Of a DNA stretch of 64,000 bases, positions 26,669-35,386 are shown in pieces. The stretch's first letter is position 1. Each line of letters opens with the position of its first letter. The position numbers and the translations under genes were made by a program. The stretch is from NCBI RefSeq assembly GCF_013166595.1, contig NZ_JABKKG010000002.1, forward strand, positions 248,001 to 312,000, written 5' to 3'. Origin of the DNA: Palleniella intestinalis. Its GTDB lineage: Bacteria > Bacteroidota > Bacteroidia > Bacteroidales > Bacteroidaceae. Under the pieces are notes generated by a model. That model did not search any database. It had not been told where the DNA came from and saw nothing but the letters and a program-made list of their open reading frames with translations.

Positions 26669-28006
26669 ATGGATGTACAGAAAATCATGCATCAACTGGA
26701 GCAGAAGCATCCGGGAGAATTGGAATATTTGCAGGCAGTACGCGAAGTGCTTAATTCTGTAAAGGATGTCTATGACCAGCATCCGGAGTTTGAACACGCA
26801 AAAATCATTGAACGCATTGTCGAGCCGGAACGTGTGATAACTTTCCGTGTGCCATGGGTGGACGACAATGGCGAGGTGCATGTCAACCTTGGCTACCGTG
26901 TGCAGTTCAACAGTGCCATAGGCCCGTACAAAGGCGGACTGCGATTCCATCCGTCTGTGAATCTCTCAATACTCAAATTCCTTGGTTTCGAGCAGACATT
27001 CAAGAACTCTCTTACCACTCTTCCTATGGGTGGCGGCAAGGGCGGAAGTGATTTCTCCATCCGCGGACGCTCTGACAATGAGGTTATGCGTTTCTGCCAG
27101 TCGTTCATGACCGAGCTTGTTAAGGTTATCGGTCCTGACGAGGATGTTCCGGCAGGCGACATCGGTGTCGGAGCAAGGGAGATCGGCTATCTCTTCGGCA
27201 TGTACAAGAAGCTGACCCACAAGTGGAACGGTGTGCTTACAGGCAAAGGACTTGACTGGGGCGGCAGCCGCATACGTCCTGAGGCAACAGGTTTCGGCGC
27301 ACTCTACTTTGTCAATGAGATGCTGCAAACACACGGCATAGACATTAAGGGCAAGACAGTGGCTATCAGTGGCTTCGGCAATGTGGCATGGGGCGCAGCA
27401 AAGAAGGCTACCGAGCTTGGAGCAAAGGTTATTACAATCTCCGGTCCTGACGGTTACATCTACGACCCGGCAGGCATTTGCGGCGAGAAGATTGACTACA
27501 TGCTTGAGCTTCGTGCCAGCGGAAATGATGTCTGCGCACCTTATGCTGAGGAGTTCCCTGAGGCAACATTCTTCCCCGGCAAGCGTCCATGGGAGCAGAA
27601 GTGTGACATCGCACTGCCTTGTGCCACACAGAACGAGGTCAGCGGAGAAGATGCTGACATGCTTTTGGCAAACAAGCCTTTGTGCATAGCAGAGGTGAGC
27701 AACATGGGATGTACCGCAGAGGCTGTGGATAAGTTTATTGCAGCAGAAATGCTCTTTGCGCCCGGCAAGGCTGTAAACGCCGGCGGCGTGGCGACATCAG
27801 GACTTGAAATGACGCAGAACTCTATGCGTCTGTCATGGACAGAGGCAGAGGTGGACGAGAAGTTGCATTACATCATGCATTCTATCCATGAGCAGTGTGT
27901 CAAGTACGGCAAGCAGGAAAACGGCTACATTGACTACGTGAAGGGAGCGAACATTGCGGGCTTCATGAAGGTTGCCAACGCAATGATGGCGCAAGGCGTA
28001 GTATAA
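26669..28006 (+). CDS. gdhA: NADP-type glutamate dehydrogenase
   Basis: 445 aa, the length of hexameric family I GDH. It interconverts 2-oxoglutarate plus ammonium and glutamate. The glutamate pocket with the catalytic lysine region (PMGGGKGGSDF), PAGDIGVGAREIGYLFGMYK and the Rossmann motif ISGFGNVAWGAAKKATELGA are visible. Cofactor preference is inferred from family similarity. It is transcribed alone from its own promoter and ends in a clear terminator. Confidence 0.95.
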   Translation: MDVQKIMHQLEQKHPGELEYLQAVREVLNSVKDVYDQHPEFEHAKIIERIVEPERVITFRVPWVDDNGEVHVNLGYRVQFNSAIGPYKGGLRFHPSVNLSILKFLGFEQTFKNSLTTLPMGGGKGGSDFSIRGRSDNEVMRFCQSFMTELVKVIGPDEDVPAGDIGVGAREIGYLFGMYKKLTHKWNGVLTGKGLDWGGSRIRPEATGFGALYFVNEMLQTHGIDIKGKTVAISGFGNVAWGAAKKATELGAKVITISGPDGYIYDPAGICGEKIDYMLELRASGNDVCAPYAEEFPEATFFPGKRPWEQKCDIALPCATQNEVSGEDADMLLANKPLCIAEVSNMGCTAEAVDKFIAAEMLFAPGKAVNAGGVATSGLEMTQNSMRLSWTEAEVDEKLHYIMHSIHEQCVKYGKQENGYIDYVKGANIAGFMKVANAMMAQGVV

Positions 28007-28053
28007 GATAAAGGCCACAGTAGTGGCAACAACGGTTCAACCATAAAAATCGT

Positions 28054-28094
28054 AAGGATGAGGAGCTAAATACCGGCTTCTCATCCTCTTTTTA
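28054..28094 (+). terminator. Intrinsic terminator of gdhA
   Basis: The hairpin AAGGATGAGGAGC / GCTTCTCATCCTC is followed by CTTTTTATTT. Confidence 0.85.
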
Positions 28095-28195
28095 TTTGTA
28101 CAAGAATTAACAAAACCGAGGCGGAGATTCTTATACCCTCTCTATGCGGAATCTCAATGACATGACTGCAAGAAAACAGACAATAGCTGCAACTA

Positions 28196-28555
28196 TCACG
28201 TGTCGGGCTCTGCTTCCAAGAGTCTTGTCCCCCAATCACACATTTGGAAGATTATCGGCAATATGGACTTTCCCAATTCCGTCAGACCATACTCCACCCG
28301 TGGAGGTACAACAGGAAATACTTCCCGCCTTACTATGCCGTCCTTCTCCAAATCACGCGCCGTTTGTGCAAACATCTTGTTTGACACTCCCGGCATTGCA
28401 CGTTGCAAATCAGAAGAGCGCAACGTGCCGTCCTTCAGCATGTAAATCATCATGGTCTTCCATTTGCCTCCTATAAGACCCAGAGTCAAATCAAGCGAGC
28501 AGAAATATTCCTTCCCGCGAAAAATAATTTTCTCCGTATCCCTTTGGCTATCCAT
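28196..28555 (-). CDS. HxlR-family winged-helix regulator
   Basis: 119 aa. A near N-terminal Cys (EYFCSLDLTLGLIGGKWK) is followed by the winged helix (LRSSDLQRAMPGVSNKMFAQ shortened, LEKDGIVRREVFP, VEYGLTELGKSI), diagnostic of HxlR/MarR-like regulators, several of which sense electrophiles or oxidants through that Cys. It is divergent from a flavoprotein gene, and their promoters overlap in a palindrome, so it most likely controls that gene. Confidence 0.9.
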   Translation of the reverse strand: MDSQRDTEKIIFRGKEYFCSLDLTLGLIGGKWKTMMIYMLKDGTLRSSDLQRAMPGVSNKMFAQTARDLEKDGIVRREVFPVVPPRVEYGLTELGKSILPIIFQMCDWGTRLLEAEPDT

Positions 28556-28596
28556 AAAATACTCCTTTTGGTTACTATATTACATTTTTGTGCGTA

Positions 28597-28632
28597 CTTG
28601 CAAAAGTAATTATTTTTCCGTAACTTTGCAAG
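28597..28632. promoter_or_regulatory. Overlapping divergent promoters in an inverted repeat
   Basis: CTTGCAAAAGTAA (from 28597) and GTAACTTTGCAAG (to 28632) form an inverted repeat. The plus -7 TAACTTTG is at 28621-28628 with TTG about 20 nt upstream. The minus -7 TACTTTTG is at 28608-28601 with its TTG in the other arm. Each arm thus supplies the -7 of one promoter and the -33 of the other, making this a likely HxlR operator. Confidence 0.75.
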
Positions 28633-28650
28633 CAAATCAATCGAAAATAT

Positions 28651-29340
28651 ATGAATATAGTAATCATCAACGGAAGTCCGAGAAAGGACGGTAACACGGC
28701 TCTGATGTGCCAAGCATTCGCCGACGGAGCCATATCACAAAGGCATGATGCCACAGTTGAGACCGTGAATCTGTATGAAGCGGAGTTCAAAGGCTGCAGA
28801 AGTTGCTTCGCCTGCAAGCTGAAGGACGCGCCATCCTATGGGAAATGCGCTGTGAAGGATAATCTTTCACCGATATTGGAGAAAGCGCTGAAGGCTGACA
28901 TCCTTGTGCTGGCTTCGCCAATCTATCTTATGGATGTGTCGGGAGTCTGCAAATCATTCCTCGAAAGACTGCTCTTTCCGTTGGCTTCCTATGAAGCCGG
29001 GTACAAATCACTTGCCACAAACAGGATGCTGACCGTCACTATCTACACTATGAATGTTCCGAAAGAAATGTGTCCGGAACAAGTTCTTGCAAATGCGGAA
29101 CATTTCATTGGGCATGTGTTCCGCAAACCTCGCAGAGTATGCGCCTACAACACTTACCAGTTCAGGGACTATTCGAAATACAAAGTGGAAGTTTTTGATG
29201 AACGGCAGAAAAGGCGGTACCATGACGAGATGTTCCCTCTCGAACTGAAAGAAGCATTTGACTTGGGAAGGGAGCTGGCATTGGCTGCAGAAGCAGAAAA
29301 GTCTGACTGCCGGCACAGAAGTTGTGACGAGAATCCGTAA
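28651..29340 (+). CDS. Flavodoxin-fold NAD(P)H-dependent FMN oxidoreductase
   Basis: 229 aa. The FMN-binding start IVIINGSPRKDGNTALM and the cysteine motif GCRSCFACKLK, then LASPIYLMDVSGVCKSFLERL (shortened), match the flavodoxin-fold NADPH-dependent FMN reductase / iron-sulfur flavoprotein group. The CxxC-x-C-type cysteines (about 50-70) may hold an Fe-S cluster or act in thiol chemistry. Its partner regulator is HxlR, encoded divergently. A role in quinone, nitro-compound or redox stress response is plausible. Confidence 0.88.
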   Translation: MNIVIINGSPRKDGNTALMCQAFADGAISQRHDATVETVNLYEAEFKGCRSCFACKLKDAPSYGKCAVKDNLSPILEKALKADILVLASPIYLMDVSGVCKSFLERLLFPLASYEAGYKSLATNRMLTVTIYTMNVPKEMCPEQVLANAEHFIGHVFRKPRRVCAYNTYQFRDYSKYKVEVFDERQKRRYHDEMFPLELKEAFDLGRELALAAEAEKSDCRHRSCDENP

Positions 29341-29372
29341 AGGTATACAACAAATTGCAAGAAACAGAACCA

Positions 29373-29417
29373 AAAATATCCATAGACAGTAAGCACATTA
29401 CAGTCTATGGATATTTT
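29373..29417. terminator. Bidirectional hairpin terminator
   Basis: A perfect 15-bp stem (29373-29387 with 29403-29417) has A-rich and T-rich flanks between the convergent flavoprotein gene and dnaA. Confidence 0.85.
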
Positions 29418-29451
29418 GTTTGCCTTGGGAACATGGACAAAGCACATAAAA

Positions 29452-30858
29452 TCATTTTGCCGTGCTTTCCTTGATTTCCTTTTTTATCTTGTCAATAAGC
29501 TGGACAAGCTGTTTGTCAGTAACAAGAGCCTTCTTGACCTTCTTGCAGGAGTGAGCCACTGTGGAATGGTCTCTGCCGCCGACAAGTCTGCCGATACGGG
29601 TTGCAGGCATGTTGGTAAGCGTCTGTGCAAGATACATCACTATCTGGCGCGCCTCTGTGATGTCCTTCTTCCTTGACTTGCTGTTGATGTCCTGCGATGT
29701 GACATTGCAGACAAGGCATACACTATCAATAATATTGTCCAATGTCACCTGGGTGTCATCCACAAAAGAGACAATGCGCTTTATTACTTTCTCTGTCAAA
29801 GGCATGTCAATCTCCGTATTGCCTGCAATACTGTACACCATCAGTGAATTGATTATTCCCTGCAAATCCCTGACACTGCCGGTGACCGTTGTGGCAATGT
29901 ATTCTATCACCTCATCGGAGAAAAGACCTGCAAGTCCGTCATGGGCGATCTTGTTCTTCAATATGTCAACGCACAGTTGCTTGTTAGGACGCATCAGTTC
30001 GCAAGTAGCACCACAGACAAAACGTGTTATGAGTCGCTCATGCATGCCTCTCAATTGCGCCGGCGAACGGTCAGAAGCCAGAATTATCCTCTTGCCTCTT
30101 CGGAACAAGTAGTCAAAGATATGGAAGAACGTATCCTGAGTTTTCTCCTGCGAAGCCCACTCCTGTATGTCATCCACGATGAGCATATCCAAGGTTTGGT
30201 AGAAAGCAATGAAATCATTCACCGTATTCTCAGTAACGGCTGTGGTGTACTGCTGGCGGAACGTGCGTGCAGAAACGTACAGCACACGGAGGTTAGGATA
30301 AAGCTCCTTCGCACGCAATCCTATCGCCGTGACAAGGTGAGTCTTGCCACAACCTGACGGACCGAAGATGAAGAAGGGGTTGAATTTGGAACTCCTTGGA
30401 TGCTCCGCTATGTTCAGACCGACAGAACGCGACAATTTGTTCGATTCGCCCTCTATGAAATTCTTGAAATTAAGGCTTGGCGCAAGCTGAGGATCCACCT
30501 CGGGAAGCTTTGACTGTTTCTGCGATGCATTAGCACGCGGAGCAACCATCTCTGGGTCAGAAGCCTCAACGACAGTCTCGTTAGCCTCCTTGACAACAAC
30601 AATACGGTAGTTCAGCTTCACACCTTTGCCATAAGCAGCGATAAGCGCCTTGGCAAAAACGCGAAGATGATTCTTCTCGATATGGTCTATATATGCTCGT
30701 CCCGGGACACGCAAAAGCAACTGGTGGGTTTGCGTGTCAAACGATTCAAAGGTTACAGGACGGAACCATTTGTTATACTCTTCCTCCTTACCTTCTGCTG
30801 ACAAGTCAGCCAGAATACGCTGCTGCGTATCTTCCCAAAGTAGTTTATAATCTGCCAC
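29452..30858 (-). CDS. dnaA: Chromosomal replication initiator DnaA
   Basis: 468 aa. Domain I (1-85) starts LLWEDTQQRILADL. A linker follows, then the AAA+ domain with Walker A FGPSGCGKTH, Walker B MLIVDDIQEW and Box VII-type HERLITRF, and domain IV with the DnaA-box recognition signature GGRDHSTVAHSCKKV. It binds DnaA boxes and opens oriC. The flanking genes differ from the dnaA-dnaN layout of many bacteria, as is common in Bacteroidetes. I did not identify an origin nearby. Confidence 0.97.
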   Translation of the reverse strand: MADYKLLWEDTQQRILADLSAEGKEEEYNKWFRPVTFESFDTQTHQLLLRVPGRAYIDHIEKNHLRVFAKALIAAYGKGVKLNYRIVVVKEANETVVEASDPEMVAPRANASQKQSKLPEVDPQLAPSLNFKNFIEGESNKLSRSVGLNIAEHPRSSKFNPFFIFGPSGCGKTHLVTAIGLRAKELYPNLRVLYVSARTFRQQYTTAVTENTVNDFIAFYQTLDMLIVDDIQEWASQEKTQDTFFHIFDYLFRRGKRIILASDRSPAQLRGMHERLITRFVCGATCELMRPNKQLCVDILKNKIAHDGLAGLFSDEVIEYIATTVTGSVRDLQGIINSLMVYSIAGNTEIDMPLTEKVIKRIVSFVDDTQVTLDNIIDSVCLVCNVTSQDINSKSRKKDITEARQIVMYLAQTLTNMPATRIGRLVGGRDHSTVAHSCKKVKKALVTDKQLVQLIDKIKKEIKESTAK

Positions 30859-30922
30859 TATTATACCTTAAATTAAGCACACTCCACCCTTTGTCGGATC
30901 GGGTGGCAAGAGAGAAAACACA

Positions 30923-31828
30923 TTATTTATCCTTCTTTCCGAATACAGAGAAATGAACATAACGCTTAGGATGAGCCTTCAGGTCAATCATCAGAGAGTC
31001 AGCGTCACGTATAGTGGCATTCAAATTATCATAGAGAGAAGAGTCATTCAGCAGTTTTCCTATTGTTCCGGAATTGGAATTCAGTTTGTTTGTAAGCTCC
31101 TCACAGTTTTTCAGCGTTGCATCTACACTTGCCATTGTGGACGCTACATCCAGTTTCGCAAGGTTTCCTGTAAGCTGTTCCGTGTTTGCCATTGTCTTGT
31201 CAGCCTTCTGCAACAGTCCCGGCACCTGTCTGTTCATCTGTGCAAGCATTCTGTTGAGCTCTGCTGTTGAGGTGCTGAGATTAGCTGTCGTGGTCTCAGT
31301 ATTACGGAGGATTGCCACAACAGCAGGGTCAGCGAGAAGCGTATTGACACTTGTCATGATGGAATCCAGCTTCGGCACTATGGTTTCCAGATAAGGCACA
31401 AGGTCAGCAACCTTGTTCATCACGCCGTCTGCTGCACGTCCCATGATAGTGCCTCCCGGCTCTATACTCTTTGAAGAAGAAGCAAGGACAAGGTTCATCT
31501 TCAGGTTTCCCATAAGGTCAGCATCAACTTCCGCAATGGTTCCTTCAGGAATGCGCATGCGCTTGTCCACATCTATCGTGACAGTAATGCCCTTCGCCAT
31601 ATTTGAAAAGTCTACAGTCACGTCACGTACAACACCGACCTGCAAACCATTGGCATACACCGGATTGGACTGTGTAAGACCATTAGCGTCAGCAATCTGC
31701 ACCTTGTATGAATAATCGTCAGAGAACAACATGACACCTTTGAGGAAATTCATTCCCACAAAGAGGACTACTATTCCGGCAAGAACAGCCAGAGCGATGC
31801 GCACTTCTTTGGTAAAATATTTGTTCAT
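30923..31828 (-). CDS. MCE/MlaD-domain protein
   Basis: 301 aa. One N-terminal membrane anchor (about 8-30, IALAVLAGIVVLFVGMNFL) is followed by a single MCE domain (YKVQIADANGLTQSNPVYANG shortened, VGVVRDVTVD, IAEVDADLMGNLKMNL). A long helical C-terminus with repeated Asn/Thr heptads follows. MCE proteins bind and pass phospholipids between the inner and outer membrane. No mlaE or mlaF permease or ATPase gene is adjacent. It follows the amidase gene by 32 bp, so both may serve the cell envelope. Confidence 0.88.
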   Translation of the reverse strand: MNKYFTKEVRIALAVLAGIVVLFVGMNFLKGVMLFSDDYSYKVQIADANGLTQSNPVYANGLQVGVVRDVTVDFSNMAKGITVTIDVDKRMRIPEGTIAEVDADLMGNLKMNLVLASSSKSIEPGGTIMGRAADGVMNKVADLVPYLETIVPKLDSIMTSVNTLLADPAVVAILRNTETTTANLSTSTAELNRMLAQMNRQVPGLLQKADKTMANTEQLTGNLAKLDVASTMASVDATLKNCEELTNKLNSNSGTIGKLLNDSSLYDNLNATIRDADSLMIDLKAHPKRYVHFSVFGKKDK

Positions 31829-31860
31829 ATCGCAATTTCTAAGTTTATTTTCCTAATTAA

Positions 31861-33033
31861 TTATCTGACACGCTGTCCGTTCCGGAACTTTATGACAAAG
31901 GCGTCAGGGAACTTCTCCGCTATGTCGCGTTTGAGCTTTACCGCCTCTGCCTGCGTCTCACAGCATCCTATGGTATATTTATAGACACCGCCGTCTTTAT
32001 AATGTTCTGCTCCTGTCACACCTTTGAAAAGGCCTGCACCTTCCTTCAGTACAGTTGTAGCCGTCATGAACTGCACCTTGTACACCAGCTTGTCAGAACT
32101 TTGCTCCTGCTTGTCATGAGACTCCGGCATGGACTTTTCCACTGTCTCTTTCGCCTTTGCCTCTTCATCGTCCGCCTGCGTCTTGCTCTTTGCCGGAGCG
32201 GAAGTTTTCTTTGACGGCACGACGGTAGGCAGTGCTATCTGGCTTTCAGCATCGGGCTTGTATGGAGTGACGACAGAATTCTTGTCCATATACTTCACAA
32301 AACCGACATATATGCCATACCCCATCTTGTCGATCATCGCCTCGTCGTTCAGCAAGCGTTCCTCATCGGGAGTGGAGATAAAGCCAAGCTCCACAAGGCA
32401 TGCCGGCATCGAAGTGCGGCGCAGCACATGGAAATTATCCTGCTTGACACCTTTGTTAGGGCGGTTTGCCGATGCGCACAGGCTTTTCTGTATAGACTTT
32501 GAAAGCTCCACGCTTTTTGCCATGTTCTCATCGTGGATGTATTCAAACATTATTGCCGACTCGTCAGACTTCGAGTCATAGCCCTCATAACGTTCCTCGT
32601 AGCCCTCCTCATAGGTTATCACCGAGTTCTCGCGCATGGCAGCCGAGAGTTTCTCTTCCGAACGGCGCAAAGTCATGGAATAAGTCTCAACCCCTCGTCC
32701 TATATGCCCCTTTGGGAGGGAGTTTGTATGTATGGAAACGAACACATCAGCATGGTTCTTGTTGGCAATGTCCGCACGCTCATAGAGTTGGAGGAAAGAG
32801 TCCTTTTTCCTCGTATATATGACTTTCACGTTTGGGCAGTTCCTTTCAACATACCTTCCGAAGCATAGAGCAACTTTCAGGTTTATGTCCTTCTCCTTGG
32901 AGAAAGAGCCAACAGCGCCGGCATCTCTGCCACCGTGACCGGGGTCAATCACCAGAACATATTTCTTCCCTGCCGCCATTGATGCAACGGCAACAAGCAG
33001 GAATAATGCTATATGGAATATTCTTTGTCTCAA
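31861..33033 (-). CDS. N-acetylmuramoyl-L-alanine amidase (Amidase_3)
   Basis: 390 aa with a signal peptide (1-21). The catalytic domain carries the zinc and catalytic motifs DPGHGGRDAGA (about 30-40), SIHTNS and VELGFIS. A Glu/Tyr-rich insert (EEGYEERYEGYDSKSDE) interrupts the fold, as in regulated AmiC-type enzymes. After a low-complexity Lys/Ala/Ser linker, the C-terminus (VYKVQFMTATTVL, YTIGCCETQAEAV) looks like a divergent SPOR domain for septal peptidoglycan. It cleaves the bond between MurNAc and the stem peptide during division. Confidence 0.93.
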   Translation of the reverse strand: MRQRIFHIALFLLVAVASMAAGKKYVLVIDPGHGGRDAGAVGSFSKEKDINLKVALCFGRYVERNCPNVKVIYTRKKDSFLQLYERADIANKNHADVFVSIHTNSLPKGHIGRGVETYSMTLRRSEEKLSAAMRENSVITYEEGYEERYEGYDSKSDESAIMFEYIHDENMAKSVELSKSIQKSLCASANRPNKGVKQDNFHVLRRTSMPACLVELGFISTPDEERLLNDEAMIDKMGYGIYVGFVKYMDKNSVVTPYKPDAESQIALPTVVPSKKTSAPAKSKTQADDEEAKAKETVEKSMPESHDKQEQSSDKLVYKVQFMTATTVLKEGAGLFKGVTGAEHYKDGGVYKYTIGCCETQAEAVKLKRDIAEKFPDAFVIKFRNGQRVR

Positions 33034-33101
33034 GATAAGTCTAATACCACAGAATTTCTTAACAGTAAAACGCTATGACATCAGCGTCATATTTCGCGCA
33101 T

Positions 33102-33494
33102 TCACATTTCATTTTTCACGTCCTTCATCACAATATGCACTCCAGCACCGTCACAATCACACTGCATCGGCGGGGCAACCTTGGTGATTCTCAGGTCTAT
33201 AGATGTGCATTTCGGGAACATTTCCTGTATCCTTGCCGTTATTCTGCCGGCAACATGCTCCAGAAGTGCAGAAGGAATGTTCATCTGTTCCTTGACAATG
33301 CCTGCAAGGGCAGCATAGTTCAGCGTGTCCTCGACATCGTCTGTCGCAACGGCATGCAGCCACGGGTAGCCTACCTTTATATTAATAAGGTAGTCATTCC
33401 CCACCCTGCGCTCTTGTTCCAGCACGCCATGAAAAGCATGCATGCGAAGGTTGTCTATATGTATGTATGTCTCTGTACCCACAACCAGCAACAA
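33102..33494 (-). CDS. folB: Dihydroneopterin aldolase
   Basis: 130 aa, full length. FolB converts dihydroneopterin to 6-hydroxymethyl-dihydropterin in folate synthesis. The motifs IHIDNLRMHAFHGVLEQER, the VEDTLNYAALAGIV segment and LLEHVAGRIT, with its conserved Glu-His, are present. The first five to eight residues may be extra. It lies 2 bp after the stop of the TSCPD gene. Together with folC at 13.1 kb it belongs to folate synthesis. Confidence 0.92.
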   Translation of the reverse strand: MLLVVGTETYIHIDNLRMHAFHGVLEQERRVGNDYLINIKVGYPWLHAVATDDVEDTLNYAALAGIVKEQMNIPSALLEHVAGRITARIQEMFPKCTSIDLRITKVAPPMQCDCDGAGVHIVMKDVKNEM

Positions 33495-33496
33495 AC

Positions 33497-33979
33497 CTAT
33501 TCATCAGTAGAGATATACTTCTTCAGCGCACGCTCCACTCCTGATGCCCAGTTGTTGATGCTGTCGGTGTTCATCTCCATGGACGAGACGAGCTTCACGA
33601 CATGCTTTATCGGCATACCATAACGGAGAACGCCGGAAATCAGCTTGGCATAGTTCCAGTATTCCGGATTGAACTTCTCGGAAAGCCCCTCCACAGTGGT
33701 CTTGTAGCCACGCTTGTTCTCAAACTGGAAGTCATACCTTTTGGTGCCGTCAGCATTTGTGCACTTTATTATCTTTCCTTTCTCGACGCTTTTCGGGAGT
33801 GCTATGCCTTCCTCATCATCTTGCAGACCGGTGAAAATCTCGTAAGGATGTCCGTCAAGAAGCCCTACGAAAGCCACCCATTTCTCTTTGTTGTTTTGGA
33901 AACGGACGACATCGCACTCAAGGATTTCCGGGCGCACCTCCACGACAAATTTTCCGCCTTGCACTGTATTGTTCTCCAT
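33497..33979 (-). CDS. Stand-alone TSCPD-like / class II ribonucleotide reductase C-terminal domain protein
   Basis: 160 aa from MENNTVQGGKF. An upstream Met 11 codons earlier overlaps the promoter at 34010-34017 and was rejected. The segment EVRPEILECDVVRFQNNKEKW and the following GLLDGHPYEIFTG match the C-terminal region of adenosylcobalamin-dependent (NrdJ) ribonucleotide reductases, seen as a separate NrdJb chain in some bacteria. No catalytic NrdJ domain is near. The role is uncertain: a separate RNR subunit, or a repurposed domain. It is co-transcribed with folB. Confidence 0.6.
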   Translation of the reverse strand: MENNTVQGGKFVVEVRPEILECDVVRFQNNKEKWVAFVGLLDGHPYEIFTGLQDDEEGIALPKSVEKGKIIKCTNADGTKRYDFQFENKRGYKTTVEGLSEKFNPEYWNYAKLISGVLRYGMPIKHVVKLVSSMEMNTDSINNWASGVERALKKYISTDE

Positions 33980-34009
33980 TGTTCGGTAGACTGTTGTAGT
34001 TGATAGATG

Positions 34010-34017
34010 CAAAGTTA
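34010..34017 (-). promoter_or_regulatory. Promoter of the TSCPD-folB pair
   Basis: The minus strand reads TAACTTTG followed by C, with TTG about 18 nt upstream. It overlaps the longer possible start of the TSCPD gene. Confidence 0.65.
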
Positions 34018-34126
34018 ATAATTTTAATCAAGAATCAAGAATCAGGATTATAATTATTATGATTTCTTTACATACCACCACTACCACGCTTCATTGGTCC
34101 GGCGTGGCAGTTGCCTGTGAACCAGG

Positions 34127-34990
34127 TCAGCTAAAGATAATCGTCTTGTTGTGGCAAGTGAGGATTTTGCGCTCTATGTGCTTCTTCACGGCACGCGAGA
34201 GGACAATCTTCTCAAGGTCTTTTCCTTTCAGGACAAGGGTCTCTGGAGTGTCCTTGTGGGTGATGCGCACGACATCCTGCTCGATGATAGGTCCTGCGTC
34301 AAGCTCCGAAGTGACATAGTGGCTTGTCGCACCGATAATCTTCACACCTCGCTGGTATGCCTGATGATAAGGCTTTGCACCGACAAATGCCGGCAGGAAC
34401 GAATGGTGGATGTTGATGATTTTGTTAGGATACTGCTGTATCATCTCTTCGGAGATAATCTGCATGTAGCGTGCAAGGACAATAAACGTTATGCCCTTTT
34501 CCCTCATCAGCTCCATTTCCTCGCGCTCAACCTCCTGCTTGTTGGACCAGTCTTTTTTGATTGACCAAACGTAATACGGAATGTCAAACTGCTCGGCGAC
34601 ATACCTCAAATCCTCATGGTTGGAGACAATGCACGGAATCTCAACGTCAAGCTCCCCTGCCTTGTAGCGTGCGAGGAGGTCATAAAGGCAGTGTGACATC
34701 TTGCTTACGAACAAAGCCATGCGCGGTTTCTCGTAGTTGAAATATATCTGGAACTGCATGTTGTAGCGTTGTCCATAGAGGGTATCGATATATTCCGACA
34801 GTTTTTCTGCAGGGATGGCAAACTTCTCAAGTTCCCACTCCACACGCATGAAGAACCGTCCGTCTATTTTGTCGACATATTGGTCAAGATAGACGATGTT
34901 GCCATTGTTGTCGGTGATGAACTTTGTTATCTCTGTAATGATGCCCAGCTTGTCAGGGCAGTGCAGTAATAGAATAGCTGTCTGTTGCAT
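34127..34990 (-). CDS. purU: Formyltetrahydrofolate deformylase
   Basis: 287 aa. An N-terminal ACT domain (LHCPDKLGIITEITKFI) is followed by the formyltransferase-type catalytic domain with the Asn-His-Asp set: IINIHHSFLPAF, GATSHYV and LDAGPIIEQDV. PurU hydrolyses 10-formyl-THF to formate and THF, balancing one-carbon units and supplying formate for purine synthesis. It has no close operon partner. Repeat cluster 3 lies just upstream. Confidence 0.95.
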   Translation of the reverse strand: MQQTAILLLHCPDKLGIITEITKFITDNNGNIVYLDQYVDKIDGRFFMRVEWELEKFAIPAEKLSEYIDTLYGQRYNMQFQIYFNYEKPRMALFVSKMSHCLYDLLARYKAGELDVEIPCIVSNHEDLRYVAEQFDIPYYVWSIKKDWSNKQEVEREEMELMREKGITFIVLARYMQIISEEMIQQYPNKIINIHHSFLPAFVGAKPYHQAYQRGVKIIGATSHYVTSELDAGPIIEQDVVRITHKDTPETLVLKGKDLEKIVLSRAVKKHIERKILTCHNKTIIFS

Positions 34991-35098
34991 TTGTCACTCC
35001 TTTTTACCGTTAAACTTATATCTTAATTTCATTAATCAAACTACTTTTTATTTCCAACGGACAGACCTGAAAAACACAGGCTGTCACTCCGTTCTGCA

Positions 35099-35177
35099 AA
35101 AGGTAACGGTTTACCTTGTAAAAGGTTACCTTTCACCTCACGAAAGGTAACACTTTGCATGGCAAAAGGTAACCTTT
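35099..35177. repeat. Cluster 3 of the AAAGGTNACCTTT intergenic repeat
   Basis: Four cores start at 35099, 35121, 35143 and 35165, exactly 22 bp apart. The second (AAAGGTTACCTTT) and fourth (AAAGGTAACCTTT) are perfect 13-bp palindromes. It lies between purU and the 46-aa gene, both on the minus strand. Confidence 0.9.
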
Positions 35178-35193
35178 TGTTTACCAATGTGCC

Positions 35194-35242
35194 AAATATA
35201 AGATAACAAACTGTGTATCAACAATTTGTTATCTTATATTTT
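35194..35242. terminator. AT-rich hairpin terminator
   Basis: AAATATAAGATAACAAA pairs with TTTGTTATCTTATATTTT across a 14-nt loop, just beyond the stop of the small gene at 35246. It probably ends the YfhO transcript. Confidence 0.7.
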
Positions 35243-35245
35243 CCA

Positions 35246-35386
35246 TTAATTATCCATATAACCTTTTGTCAGGAGGTCATAGCTTATCGCCTCAAGTTCG
35301 CTCAGGGAGAGTTTCTGCAAAGCATGCTCTATGTTGCGGAGCAGCTCCTCACGGCGATATTCTTCGTTCAGTCTTTCAAAGTTCAT
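35246..35386 (-). CDS. 46-aa protein coupled to the YfhO gene
   Basis: Reads MNFERLNEEYRREELLRNIE and then a helical stretch ending TKGYMDN. The start overlaps the YfhO stop by 4 bp (ATGA). It is amphipathic, charged and helical, with no membrane segment. Translational coupling and a following hairpin support a real gene. Function unknown. Confidence 0.6.
   Translation of the reverse strand: MNFERLNEEYRREELLRNIEHALQKLSLSELEAISYDLLTKGYMDN

Noticed and set aside
34050..34126. SRP or other small RNA downstream of purU
   Set aside because: A short CCACGC/GCGTGG hairpin is present but the conserved SRP loop sequence is absent.
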